This document shows, piece after piece, positions 27,576-37,087 of a stretch of 64,000 nucleotides of DNA. This DNA is from Phycisphaerales bacterium. GTDB taxonomy: Bacteria > Planctomycetota > Phycisphaerae > Phycisphaerales > UBA1924. Every line of letters starts with the position of its first letter. Within the stretch, counting starts at the first letter, position 1. The DNA lies in NCBI GenBank assembly GCA_016699835.1, contig CP064987.1:2542001-2606000 (forward strand), in the 5' to 3' direction. A model generated the notes under the pieces. It worked only from the letters and a program-made list of their open reading frames with translations. It was not told the origin of the DNA and made no database searches. The position numbers were made by a program, and so were the translations under genes.

Positions 27576-30500
27576 TCGTCCACCTCATCGGTGTCATCAC
27601 GATCGAACATCCCCAGCAGCCGCACCAGCGACGCCCCAGCGTGCGTCGGCACGTCGCCCTCCTCCTCAAACTCCCCATTCACCATCGCCTGCGCGATCTC
27701 CTGCGCTCGCGCCTGCGCCTCCGCAAGCGACGATTTCTCCCACGTCGCGGGCGTGAACGCCACCGCGTCACCATCCTCGCCCCCAACGCTCGCCGGGATG
27801 CACACATACCCCGCCTTGATCGTCGCCTTCGGATACAGCGCCGCCACGCCGCGGACATACAGCGGCAGTTGCAAATCGATCCATCCCCGCATGCGTTTGT
27901 AATGGGCGCTGTCTGCCGTCGTCGCCTTGTCGCCGGTCTTGAAGTCGATGACGCGAATGTCGCCCGTCTCGGCATGAACATCCACGCGATCGATCCGCCC
28001 CGTCACGAGCAAAGATTGAGGCGTCGCCCCGCGCTCCCGGTCGAGATACTCCACCTCAAACCTCGTGAGCACGTCGCCAACACCCTTCCACTCGCTATGC
28101 ATCACGCGCCACCCCGCCTGCGCCTCGCGCGCCTGCCACGCCGCCACCGCCAGAAGCCGCTGCCGCGCCGCCTGAAGTTGCAACTCCACATGCCGGGGCA
28201 CGTGGCCACCAATGTGCGTGCGAACCCAGCGCTCCAGCCCCGCGTTGAGCGCGTCTCCCACACGATCCTCGAAGAGGCTGTCGCCCTCCGTCATCATCGA
28301 GATCGCCTCGATCGCCCCGTGGATCATCGTTCCAAACCCGAGCGCGCCGATCTCCCACCCTTCCTCCTCCCGCTCGCGAAGCCCCAGGATGTGCTTGTAA
28401 TAAAAGTACCGGGGCGAGAGGAGATAGTCCTTGAACGCCGTCACAGGGACACGGAACACGCCGACGTCGACCGGTTCGAATCGCGCCTCGACCCCTCGCG
28501 ACCCGTCGCCCACGACCACCGGGCGCGATCGCTCGCTCCCGTCCCTCGTCCACAGGCCCACCCGCCGGAGCAGCGTCTCGTCATCGCCACGAAAGAACAA
28601 CCGGCTCGGCGTCACCGCGTCCGCCCGGGCCGACCTCCGGGGCACAAAGACGCGAACCAGTCGCCTCGAACGCGCCACCCACTGAAGCAGATACGCGTCA
28701 CGCGCCGCCCGGCTCTCGTCCGTCTCCAGACCGAGTCGCGTGCGCACCCGCCCCGGAAGCAGCGGATGCGCCGCGACTCTCGTGGGCACCACGCCCTCGC
28801 TCAGGTCCAGCACGATCGCCGTCGGAGCATCGTCGAGCGCCAACTCCAGCCACCCGATCATGTCCACGCTCTCACGAGTGGACTCCTCGGCCACCACGCG
28901 ATCACGCACCAGCGACAGCGCTACACCGAATCCCTCGGCCACGCCCACACGCGGCGCACTCGTCGGGTTGGTCTCTTCCTCAATGCCCACGAGTTCCTCG
29001 CACGCCCCACGAATCGAATCCAACGCCGCACGCGTCACGTCAGCAAAGTCATTGCTGATCTCTCGATGACTGTCCTCGTGCACCTCACGCCCATAGCCCG
29101 ACGCATACACCACACCCAGCACGCGCCACACCCGCCGCGCCCATTCTCTAATCGTGGTCGTCGTTGCAGACGTCTCCCTCGAAACTCGCACAGAGTGCTC
29201 TACCCCACCTCGTGGCCCAAGCGTCCCGCTTGTGTTTCCCTCATCGACAAGCATCCTCCCCGCTACGTCGTTGCATCCGCCACCGTCGCCGCCTGGCGAC
29301 GACCCCATCACCACATCCACAAGATCCTGAACACACCGGAACAGGGCACGGAGCACCACCGCGTCGCTCCGTGTCGCGTCGGTCGCCTCTGCCGCCAACT
29401 CGCGTGCCTCGATCCGCACCGATGGCCGCCGGCTCACCGCCCTGTCCAGCGCCTCCAGCCACATCTCCGTTCCGCCGCGTGCATCAACACCCGGCGATCC
29501 CAGCCGATTCGAGAGCCACCGCTCCATGTCGGGATGGCGCACGAGCGACGAGAGGTGCTCCAGCGTCGGCGACTGTGCATACGCCGCCAGACCCTCGAGC
29601 AGACGAACCGGAAGCGTGTGCGCAAGACGCACACCCGCGGCATCATGGAACGCCACGCCCCGCGAAACCCCTTCGATCTCCAGGTGCCGCGATCCCTCGG
29701 GCGAGGGTGCACACACGACCACATCATCTGCGGCCAGATCGATTCCGCTCGACGCCGCCTCCCCCGCGAGCGAGTCGATCGTATCGAGCACCCCCTCGGC
29801 CTGCTCGCCCTGATCCTTCACGACCCGCACCGGATCTTCGCCATCACGCGACAGATCGATCGCACGCTCCGTCCAGCCTTGGGCGTGAGCCGCGTCAACG
29901 CATCCATACTCATCAAAGAGAGAATGATCGCTCTCCGGCGCACCCACAAGCGACACGACGGGCACCTTCGCCTCGAGCATCACGAGAATCGCCGCCCGCG
30001 AGAGCCCGTCGAGTTCGGGGACACCGAGCAGCACGACCGCCGATGGTCGCCGGTCCGACTCACGCAGGCGTGGCAGAACGTCCTCCTCAAAACCCAACGA
30101 TCGTTTCGACAGAATCGATCGTGTCCTCACCTCGAGCCGCTCGAGCGTGCCCCAGCGTTCCTCGTCGCCGGGATGGATCTCGCTTGCGACCGCGCCCGCG
30201 CGTTCAAAGCACGACCCTTCCACAATCCCCGATCGTGCGATCGTCCCGCGCAGCGACTCGAACGACCTGGCCAACCCCAATCGCCCCATCAGCGTCGATC
30301 GTCCCGACTCCAACGCCGGCAGCGCGTCGAATCTGCCCCGCTCCTCGTCGATCGCTCGCGCCCACGCGAGCAAACGCTCGGCCTCGCTCGCCACACGTCT
30401 CACCGGATCCCGTAAACGCAGAAGCGACACCAACGCCCGTGGCTGCACCACTCGTGGCGGCACGCACACACCCTCTCCCGCCCCCTCGGCCAGCACCACC

Positions 30501-30646
30501 ACCAACCGCCGTCCCGCGCGGGCTCCGGGAATCACGACGATCACATCCCCCAGCGAGACCTCGCCATGGAATCGCTCGCGCAGCCACGCCGCCGCCCGCG
30601 GAAGCAGCGGCCCGTCCCAGCCCAGAAACACACGCTCGATTCGCAC
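27572..30646 (-). CDS. AddB-like helicase-nuclease partner
   Basis: This protein has 1024 residues from GTG 30646. A further upstream TTG would extend it, but the terminator at 30706-30742 argues against that. The N-terminus (LSLGDVIVVIPGARAGRRL-like) has an inactive UvrD-like fold without Walker A, as expected of AddB. Near 745 is SPRYFYYKHILGLRE, the place where AddB has its iron-sulfur Cys; here it is Ser-Pro, so the cluster is not evident. The nuclease motif GRIDRVDVHAETGDIRVIDFKTGD (near 900) and QLPLYV are intact. Together with AddA it would process double-strand breaks. Upstream is a strong terminator, so the pair is its own operon. Confidence 0.85.
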   Translation of the reverse strand: MRIERVFLGWDGPLLPRAAAWLRERFHGEVSLGDVIVVIPGARAGRRLVVVLAEGAGEGVCVPPRVVQPRALVSLLRLRDPVRRVASEAERLLAWARAIDEERGRFDALPALESGRSTLMGRLGLARSFESLRGTIARSGIVEGSCFERAGAVASEIHPGDEERWGTLERLEVRTRSILSKRSLGFEEDVLPRLRESDRRPSAVVLLGVPELDGLSRAAILVMLEAKVPVVSLVGAPESDHSLFDEYGCVDAAHAQGWTERAIDLSRDGEDPVRVVKDQGEQAEGVLDTIDSLAGEAASSGIDLAADDVVVCAPSPEGSRHLEIEGVSRGVAFHDAAGVRLAHTLPVRLLEGLAAYAQSPTLEHLSSLVRHPDMERWLSNRLGSPGVDARGGTEMWLEALDRAVSRRPSVRIEARELAAEATDATRSDAVVLRALFRCVQDLVDVVMGSSPGGDGGGCNDVAGRMLVDEGNTSGTLGPRGGVEHSVRVSRETSATTTTIREWARRVWRVLGVVYASGYGREVHEDSHREISNDFADVTRAALDSIRGACEELVGIEEETNPTSAPRVGVAEGFGVALSLVRDRVVAEESTRESVDMIGWLELALDDAPTAIVLDLSEGVVPTRVAAHPLLPGRVRTRLGLETDESRAARDAYLLQWVARSRRLVRVFVPRRSARADAVTPSRLFFRGDDETLLRRVGLWTRDGSERSRPVVVGDGSRGVEARFEPVDVGVFRVPVTAFKDYLLSPRYFYYKHILGLREREEEGWEIGALGFGTMIHGAIEAISMMTEGDSLFEDRVGDALNAGLERWVRTHIGGHVPRHVELQLQAARQRLLAVAAWQAREAQAGWRVMHSEWKGVGDVLTRFEVEYLDRERGATPQSLLVTGRIDRVDVHAETGDIRVIDFKTGDKATTADSAHYKRMRGWIDLQLPLYVRGVAALYPKATIKAGYVCIPASVGGEDGDAVAFTPATWEKSSLAEAQARAQEIAQAMVNGEFEEEGDVPTHAGASLVRLLGMFDRDDTDEVDE

Positions 30647-30705
30647 GATGGTCTGAGCATATCGCCGAGTCGGCGATCCATGTCCGTGCCGATGCTCCAC
30701 ACTTC

Positions 30706-30742
30706 CAAAAAACAACCCGCCCGCGATTCTCTCGCGGGCGGG
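30706..30742 (-). terminator. Terminator after dockerin-tailed gene
   Basis: A perfect 11-base stem, CCCGCCCGCGA at 30716-30726 and TCGCGGGCGGG at 30732-30742, precedes T6 on the minus strand (AAAAAA at 30707-30712 on plus). It ends the minus-strand transcript of the gene whose stop is at 30777. Confidence 0.85.
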
Positions 30743-30776
30743 CGTAGGTGTCGGTTGAGTTGCGTACGTTGGAGGC

Positions 30777-33413
30777 TTAGCAGCCGGCCTGGAAGCGGAC
30801 GATGTAGTAGAGCAGGTCGTCGATCGTTACGGCGCCATCGGCGGCGCCCGTCCCGCTGCCGTCGTCGACATCGGCCCCGATGTTGCCGTTGCCGAAGATC
30901 CCGACGTAGTAGAGCAGGTCGTCCACAGTGACGCCGCCATCAGGAGTGCCCGTGCCGGTCCCGTCGTCCATGTCGGCGACGCAGGTCACGCCAGCCGTCA
31001 CCGAGATGGTGCCCGTTCCAGTGGTCGTCCCGCCGACGCGGATGGTGTAGTTGCTGTTGGCGTTGGCGGCGAAGGTCACCGCGGCATTGGTCCCCGAGCC
31101 GCCCGTGTCGCTGCACATCACCAGACGCGAGGCCAGATCGGTGCAGCCCGCGCCGGAGTACACAGAGATCGCCGAGTCAAACGTCGCGTTCGTGGTGATC
31201 GTCACGTCGCCGGCGGTGTCCGTGTGGAGGTTGTACCACACGTCATTGGGAACCGGGCAGCCCACATGCGTCGGGCCATCGGTCGCCGAGCCCAGGTTGT
31301 TGAAGTTGGTCGTGCCGAAGGGCAGGACCTGGCGGTTGAGGCAGGCGTCGTTGGGCGCCGGGAGCACGCCGCCGCCGCCCGTCGCCTTCATGGCGTACGA
31401 GCCGCGAGAGTTGTTGGCGCCCGCGAGACGAACGCGGTACGTCGTCCCCGCCGTTCCGACGATCGCGGCCAGAGACTGGTTGCTCCCCGCGCAATCGCCC
31501 GACTGGGCGTTGTCGTTGCACGCGATCTGGGCGCCGCTCGCGTGGTCATAGACGCTGAGCACGGTGTTGAGTTGGCTGCCGCACGTCGTGAAGAAGATCA
31601 CGCCGCTCGTCTGCGGACGGTAGAGGAACCACACGTCGGGCGAGGTCGCCGAGTTGCCGCACGTCGCGGTCCCGTCGTTGGTCGCGAGGCTGGTCGTCCC
31701 CGTGACCTCGACCGCGTCGGCCAGCCACTGAGCGCCAGCGATCGCGTTGTTCGCCGGGGGCTGGGGCGTGCAGGACGGCCCGACGATGCTCATCTCGGCA
31801 TCGCCCGAGAGGTCACCGTTCCCGCCGATCCGGATGAAATACGTCGCATTCGCCGTCGCGTTGAAGGTCACGCGTGACTGCGTCCCGTTCCCCGTGGGGC
31901 AGAGTGGATCGTCGTTGTTCGAGGCGATCTCCGACCCCGCCGCCGGAACACCGGCGCTCAGGGCATACACCGCCATCTTCGTGTCGAAGGCGCTCCCGCA
32001 CAGCCCGATCGTCGTCGAGCCCGTGCACGCCGCCGTGTAGCGGAACCACACGTCGTTCGCGATCGTCGTCCCGTCGGTCAGGTTGTTCCCGTCCGTCGAG
32101 GCGCCCGTGGTTGTGAACGGTGTCGTGCCCGCGCCCACCGGCGGCGCGAACACGAAGTCGTCATTCGTCGGGCCCGTCTGACCCGTCACGCTCGGCACAC
32201 GGATCCCAACGCTCGCGCTCGCGGGCGTCCCGGGCTTGAAGAGGCCCAGCGTCCCCGTCCCGTTCTCCGGCGGGAAGTTCACGTCCATCCAGAAGGAGTA
32301 GATCGTGCCCCAGCGCAGCGCGTTCGCCGTGTCCGCCGTCTGCGGGGCCGGTGGCGCCGGATTCGGCACATACGTCCCCACCACGTTCCACGTGATGGAG
32401 TCCGCCGTGACCGTGTTCGTCCAGTCCGTGTTGTTGTACGGCTCGCCCGAGTGGTAATCCACGTCATGGAACCCGACGTTGGTCACGACCGCGCCCGCAG
32501 GGAGCGGGATGCTGAACGAGCCGCCGGAACGATCCGACGTCAGGTTCTGGATGGCGTATTCATACCGCCACACGTTCGTCCCGACCGAGGTCGCCTTGGA
32601 CCCGACAAAGAAGTCGCCATCCTCGGGCACCTGGAGGTGCGTGATGATGACGCCGGGGTCGGGGATGTTCGCGCCAAGGCCGTGATCCTGCCACGCATAG
32701 ATCGCCGGGATCCCGCGCTGCGTCGTGCCCGTGACGGTGATGTTGCGGTTCGGAGCCGCACCGACCGTCGCGCGGCGATACGACTCGTTATTGGTCTTGT
32801 TGCCCGCCTGGGTGTCGTCCCACGTGACATACTGCCCGGAGACGAAGTACTGCGATCCATCCTCGGGCGTCAGTTCGGTGTCGTTGACCTGCAACCGCTT
32901 GCCGATCGTGCCCGTCGTGCCCTGATTGATGAACGGATACGGATAGAACCCCGTCGCGGCATTGACCTCGGACTTTGGTCCAAGGCGCGACTGCCCGCCG
33001 TTGAGCGATGAACCGTACGGATCCGAGCACAGAAGGCCCAGCCCCGACCCGCCGCCTGGATTGGGCGTGCAGCTCGTGCTGCAGACCGTTCCCTGGAGTG
33101 CGGTGAAGCCGTGCTTCAGCCAACTCTGGCCGATCTGCGTGAATCGCCCGTTGCTCAACTTGTACAGGTTCTGCCCGATGACCGGGTGCCGGTTGTTGCT
33201 CGCGATCCACTGCAGGACGACCGTGCCGACGTTGCACGACGTCGTGCCCACCGAGTACGCGCGAATGCCGTTGACCGGCGTGCCCGCGGTCCAGTTCGAG
33301 ATGTCGGGCAAATCGCCCACGATCACGTCCGGACCATCCGCCGCCAGACACGTGCACGCAAGACCGGCGCTCATCGCGAACGCCCCGATACCAATCAGAC
33401 ATTTCTGTTTCAT
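30777..33413 (-). CDS. Secreted protein with PPC-like repeats and GC-type dockerin tail
   Basis: This protein has 878 residues from ATG 33413. Signal peptide MKQKCLIGIGAFAMSAGLACTCLA. The first 400 residues are a beta-rich domain of unknown role. Then come three pre-peptidase C-terminal (PPC-like) repeats, each with a DVWF/Y motif (DVWFRYTA, DVWFLYRP, DVWYNLHT) and a matching SVYD/VYA segment. The last 75 residues are a tandem dockerin-like pair, MDDGTGTGTPDGGVTVDDL and VDDGSGTGAADGAVTIDDL, ending AGC. The Asp-rich loops are calcium-binding EF-hand-like. Such tails are probably sorting or attachment signals. The gene is followed by the terminator at 30706-30742. Confidence 0.88.
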   Translation of the reverse strand: MKQKCLIGIGAFAMSAGLACTCLAADGPDVIVGDLPDISNWTAGTPVNGIRAYSVGTTSCNVGTVVLQWIASNNRHPVIGQNLYKLSNGRFTQIGQSWLKHGFTALQGTVCSTSCTPNPGGGSGLGLLCSDPYGSSLNGGQSRLGPKSEVNAATGFYPYPFINQGTTGTIGKRLQVNDTELTPEDGSQYFVSGQYVTWDDTQAGNKTNNESYRRATVGAAPNRNITVTGTTQRGIPAIYAWQDHGLGANIPDPGVIITHLQVPEDGDFFVGSKATSVGTNVWRYEYAIQNLTSDRSGGSFSIPLPAGAVVTNVGFHDVDYHSGEPYNNTDWTNTVTADSITWNVVGTYVPNPAPPAPQTADTANALRWGTIYSFWMDVNFPPENGTGTLGLFKPGTPASASVGIRVPSVTGQTGPTNDDFVFAPPVGAGTTPFTTTGASTDGNNLTDGTTIANDVWFRYTAACTGSTTIGLCGSAFDTKMAVYALSAGVPAAGSEIASNNDDPLCPTGNGTQSRVTFNATANATYFIRIGGNGDLSGDAEMSIVGPSCTPQPPANNAIAGAQWLADAVEVTGTTSLATNDGTATCGNSATSPDVWFLYRPQTSGVIFFTTCGSQLNTVLSVYDHASGAQIACNDNAQSGDCAGSNQSLAAIVGTAGTTYRVRLAGANNSRGSYAMKATGGGGVLPAPNDACLNRQVLPFGTTNFNNLGSATDGPTHVGCPVPNDVWYNLHTDTAGDVTITTNATFDSAISVYSGAGCTDLASRLVMCSDTGGSGTNAAVTFAANANSNYTIRVGGTTTGTGTISVTAGVTCVADMDDGTGTGTPDGGVTVDDLLYYVGIFGNGNIGADVDDGSGTGAADGAVTIDDLLYYIVRFQAGC

Positions 33414-33669
33414 GGGAAACCTACTCCATAAAGCCGGCACGTTGACGACCGGGCACACCCAACGACACCCACTTACACCCCGCACCGTTTCCAGTGCGAG
33501 TCTCCAACCTCCACGAGATCACACGACCCGAACGGGTCCTGGACAAAGACAGTGTACCGAAAACTGAACGCATCGCAAGCAGAACGCCCGTACTCAAAGA
33601 CCCCAATTCGTCTCCAACTTCGCCTGGCCAACCATTCCAGATTCCGAGAATGTGCCTGTTCGTAATGTG
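33414..33669. other. Intergenic region between two dockerin-tailed genes
   Basis: About 255 bases with no coding frame of merit. It carries the promoter of the downstream minus-strand gene but no clear -10/-35 pair was found. It is slightly richer in A and T than its surroundings. Confidence 0.4.
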
Positions 33670-35316
33670 TTAGCACCCTGCGTTGAAGCGGGCAAGGTAG
33701 TACAGCAGGTCATCGATCGTCACCCCGCCGTCGGGTGTCCCCGTGCCTGTGCCGTCGTCCACATCCGCGCTCACCTGGCCGAGGTTGAAAATCGACAAGT
33801 AGTAGAGCAAGTCGTCGATCGTGACACCGCCGTCGGGTGTGCCTGTGCCCGTGCCGTCGTCCACATCAGCGACACACGTCGGCACGCTCACACCGAACGA
33901 TCCGTCAGGATTCACGCGCAGAGCCCGAATATCCAGATCGCCCGCCGACGCCTCGCCATACGCGAGCGCCATGGACCCGTCCGCCGTCGCCGCCGCGCTC
34001 AGGCGCGTCTTCGACGCAAAGTTCGTGTCCACCGTCACGACCGAGCCAACGACGGCTCCGGTCTCATCGACCTTCGCCGCACGCACGTTCGACGCCGTTG
34101 GTCCCACGGCGTCGAACCACGCCACCATCGCCCCGCCGCTCGTCTTCGTCGTGCGGACAAAGGATGTCTGACTCGACGACAGCGCCGTGATCGCCGCGCC
34201 GCCATCACCCCACAATCGCGCCCCCGTCGCGTCGAACTTCTGCCCATAGACGGCGAAGTTCGCCTGCAGCGCATCGGACTCGCCATAGAACACATACGTC
34301 GAACCCGATCCCGCGTCGAACATCACGTCGGGCGACACCCGCAAAGGCCCGGCCGTCGACGCCACCGCCGCCCCACCCGCCGGGAACAAGAGCGCCCCGC
34401 TCGAATCCACCCGCTGCGCCCGGCACATGAACGCGCCATTCGGCACCTCATACCACGCGATCACCGCGCCGCCCGCCCCATCCGAGACCGCCGACGCGAA
34501 GTTCCCGATCTGCAACTGGTTCGCCGTCTGCACCACGATCGGCACGCCAGCGTTCCACACCTGCGCCCCCGTCGCGCTATCGAGTTGCTGCACGTGCACG
34601 CGACGGTTCGCCGTGAAACTCCCGGACGTCTGAAGCACCGCAACCACCGAGCCGCTGTCTCCCGCGACCATCGTCCCCGCCGTGTAACTGTTCGTCGCCG
34701 GCGCGATCATGACGCCCGATCCCCACATCGCCGTGCCCGTCGGCGTGATCTTGTGGTACCACGCGCGGCCGTTCGTCGTCGTCGTCCCGCGCGAGTACCC
34801 CACCACATAGTTCCCGTCGCTCGTCACCACCACGCCCGGTGAGTGCACCTCGCCCGCCGAGGTCGCCGCCGACACCGTCACGCCGAACGGCCCCCAGGGG
34901 AGCGACCCATCCGGCGCGATCTTCTGCAGCCCGATCTGCGTGAACGTCCCATGGTCATCGCGGAACGCGACGAGCGTGTTCCCATCGCCATCGACGGCCA
35001 GCCCATAGTCCTCGGTCGAACTGAAGTTGGTGTCGGCGCAGTTCACGCCGTTGTGCGCCCACTGCTCCACGCCCCCCGCGTCCAGCCGCTGCACGAACGT
35101 GTCCCACCCCGTCCCCTGCGTGCTGAGGTATGAGATCGAGAACCCGCCGTCAGGCCGGAGCACGATCTTGGGCTGATTCTGATCACCCGCGGCATTCCCC
35201 ACCAGAAGGTGGTTCGCCGGATCTGTGGACCATTGCCCATACGCCGACCCCGCCAGGAGTACAGCCAGAGACGCGCCAGACAACCACCCCGTGCTCAACA
35301 TCTTGCGGTCAAACAT
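33670..35316 (-). CDS. Secreted beta-repeat protein with GC-type dockerin tail
   Basis: This protein has 548 residues from ATG 35316, with GGAGG seven bases upstream. A signal peptide (GASLAVLLAGSAYG) is followed by a repeated pattern of about 60 residues with V-[QR]-x-[LI]-[DA] strands and W-G/W-N motifs (VQRLDAGGVEQW, LQKIAPDGSLPW, YHKITPTGTAMW, VQQLDSATGAQVW, YGQKFDATGARLW). This is a likely beta-propeller. The C-terminus is the tandem dockerin pair (both copies VDDGTGTGTPDGGVTIDDL) ending NAGC. It is closely related to the tail of the 30777 gene. The function of the propeller is unknown. Confidence 0.88.
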   Translation of the reverse strand: MFDRKMLSTGWLSGASLAVLLAGSAYGQWSTDPANHLLVGNAAGDQNQPKIVLRPDGGFSISYLSTQGTGWDTFVQRLDAGGVEQWAHNGVNCADTNFSSTEDYGLAVDGDGNTLVAFRDDHGTFTQIGLQKIAPDGSLPWGPFGVTVSAATSAGEVHSPGVVVTSDGNYVVGYSRGTTTTNGRAWYHKITPTGTAMWGSGVMIAPATNSYTAGTMVAGDSGSVVAVLQTSGSFTANRRVHVQQLDSATGAQVWNAGVPIVVQTANQLQIGNFASAVSDGAGGAVIAWYEVPNGAFMCRAQRVDSSGALLFPAGGAAVASTAGPLRVSPDVMFDAGSGSTYVFYGESDALQANFAVYGQKFDATGARLWGDGGAAITALSSSQTSFVRTTKTSGGAMVAWFDAVGPTASNVRAAKVDETGAVVGSVVTVDTNFASKTRLSAAATADGSMALAYGEASAGDLDIRALRVNPDGSFGVSVPTCVADVDDGTGTGTPDGGVTIDDLLYYLSIFNLGQVSADVDDGTGTGTPDGGVTIDDLLYYLARFNAGC

Positions 35317-35467
35317 CTTGGAACCTCCAAGCCCCGTGAGAATCGTGCGAACCCAAACTTCGCCCCGAAACGATGGGGCGAAGGCTAAGTGTAAAAAATG
35401 ACACTGCGCACTATACCCGAGATCATGGGCAAGTGCCAAACAAATTCTCCATCACAATGACTCGGAG

Positions 35468-35506
35468 TCCCGGGTACCACCTCGCTCCGCGAGGTGCTCC
35501 CACTTC
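35468..35506. repeat. Dispersed stem-loop, copy 2 (beyond asnS 3' end)
   Basis: TCCCGGGTACC is followed by a perfect stem CACCTCGC / GCGAGGTG around TCC, then CCACTTCT. It matches the layout of the element at 14673-14712. Both lie just beyond the 3' end of a tRNA-synthetase gene. Confidence 0.65.
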
Positions 35507-35566
35507 TACCTCTATCTCCATCCTGCCCCCGGCAGGTGCGGACCCGGGGGCCCGCACGTACCTGAA

Positions 35567-37000
35567 TCAGAACTCCGCCTGCTTCGGCGCCCGCGGGAAT
35601 GGGATCACGTCGCGGATGTTCTGCATCCCCGTCACGAACTGGATCAGGCGCTCAAACCCCAGCCCGAACCCGGCGTGGGGCACCGTCCCATATCGCCGAA
35701 GATCCCGATACCACCAGTACTCGGCCTTGGGCAAGCCCATCTCATCAATACGACGATCGAGCACGTCCAGCCGCTCCTCGCGCTGGCTCCCGCCGATGAT
35801 CTCGCCGATCCCCGGCACGAGCACGTCCATCGCGCTCACCGTCTCGCGACCCTTGTCGCACCCGTCGTCCATCCGCATGTAGAACGCCTTGATCCCCTTC
35901 GGATAGTTCGTCAGGATCACCGGCTGCTTGAAGTGCTGCTCGGTCAAAAACCGCTCGTGCTCCGACTGCAGGTCCTTCCCCCACGAGATCGGGAACTCGA
36001 ACTTCGTTCCCTTCTTCACGGCCTCCTCGAGAATCCGGATCCCCTCGGTGTACGTCACTCGCAGGAACGGCTTCTCGATGATGTGCTGGAGCCGCGACAC
36101 CGCCTCCTTGTCGATGCGCTCAGCAAAGAACGCCATGTCGTCCGCACGCTCGCTCAGCACGGTCTTGAAGATCGACTTCAGCATCGCCTCGGCGAGCGCC
36201 GCGTCCGCCGCCAGATCCGCGAAGGCGATCTCCGGCTCGATCATCCAGAACTCCGCGAGGTGCCGGCTCGTGTTGCTGTTCTCCGCCCGGAACGTCGGCC
36301 CGAACGTGTACACCTTCGACAACGCCATGCAGTATGTCTCGACGTTCAACTGCCCCGACACCGTGAGGTGCGACTCCTTCCCGAAGAAGTCCTCGGCGTA
36401 ATCGATCCCGCCCTCGGGGGTCTTCATGGGATTCAACGCGTCTAGCGTGCTCACGCGGAACATCTGCCCCGCGCCCTCGCAGTCGCTCGCCGTGATGATC
36501 GGCGTGTGCACCCACTGGAACCCCTGCTCGTGGAAGAAACGGTGGATCGCCATCGCCAGCGTGTGCCGCACGCGCGCGATCGCGCCGAAGGTGTTCGTCC
36601 GCACGCGAAGGTGCGCCACCTCGCGCAGATACTCGAACGTGTGCCGCTTGTTCGAGACCGGATACGTGTCGGGGTTCTCCACCAGCCCGATCACCCGCAC
36701 CGCGCCGCCCTGCCCCGCATCCACGGCGATCTCGACGGCCTGCCCCTTTCCCTGGCTGGCGACGAGCACGCCATCGACCTCGACCGAGCAGCCCGTCGTG
36801 AGTTTCTGGACCTCGCCGAAGTTCGCGATCGAGCCGCGAACCACGCACTGGATCGGGTCGAACGCGCTCCCGTCGCTGACGCCCAGGAAGCACAGCCCGC
36901 CGTCGGCCTTCGACTCCCGATTCGTCCGCACCCACCCCTTCACCGTGACCGTGGTGCCGACCGGAGCCTTGAACGCCTCAGAAACGCGGAGCCACGACAT
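35567..37000 (-). CDS. asnS: Asparaginyl-tRNA synthetase
   Basis: This class II enzyme charges tRNA-Asn. It has 477 residues. The N-terminal OB-fold anticodon domain runs to about residue 120 (VTVKGWVRTNRESKADGGLCFLGVSDGS). The catalytic domain includes motif 2 (FRAENSNTSRHLAEFWMIEPE) and motif 3 (GFGLGFERLIQFVTGM). The class II N-terminal SNKRHTFEYLRE segment is also present. Its presence means asparagine can be charged directly. The upstream region is shared with a divergent prepilin-like gene 87 bases away. Confidence 0.96.
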   Translation of the reverse strand: MSWLRVSEAFKAPVGTTVTVKGWVRTNRESKADGGLCFLGVSDGSAFDPIQCVVRGSIANFGEVQKLTTGCSVEVDGVLVASQGKGQAVEIAVDAGQGGAVRVIGLVENPDTYPVSNKRHTFEYLREVAHLRVRTNTFGAIARVRHTLAMAIHRFFHEQGFQWVHTPIITASDCEGAGQMFRVSTLDALNPMKTPEGGIDYAEDFFGKESHLTVSGQLNVETYCMALSKVYTFGPTFRAENSNTSRHLAEFWMIEPEIAFADLAADAALAEAMLKSIFKTVLSERADDMAFFAERIDKEAVSRLQHIIEKPFLRVTYTEGIRILEEAVKKGTKFEFPISWGKDLQSEHERFLTEQHFKQPVILTNYPKGIKAFYMRMDDGCDKGRETVSAMDVLVPGIGEIIGGSQREERLDVLDRRIDEMGLPKAEYWWYRDLRRYGTVPHAGFGLGFERLIQFVTGMQNIRDVIPFPRAPKQAEF

Positions 37001-37087
37001 GCCGAATCTCCCAAAAAAGTCGAGCCGATCCTAGGCACAAACGGTTCCCGAACTTGTGTTTTCCGCCGAGTGTGATAAATTACAGTC

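Noticed and set aside
30647..30715. Extended AddB start at TTG 30715
   Set aside because: Would overlap the terminator of the upstream gene; GTG 30646 fits better.
27233..30747. Large plus-strand frames opposite the AddAB-like genes
   Set aside because: Arg/His/Pro-rich composition typical of antisense frames; no domain.
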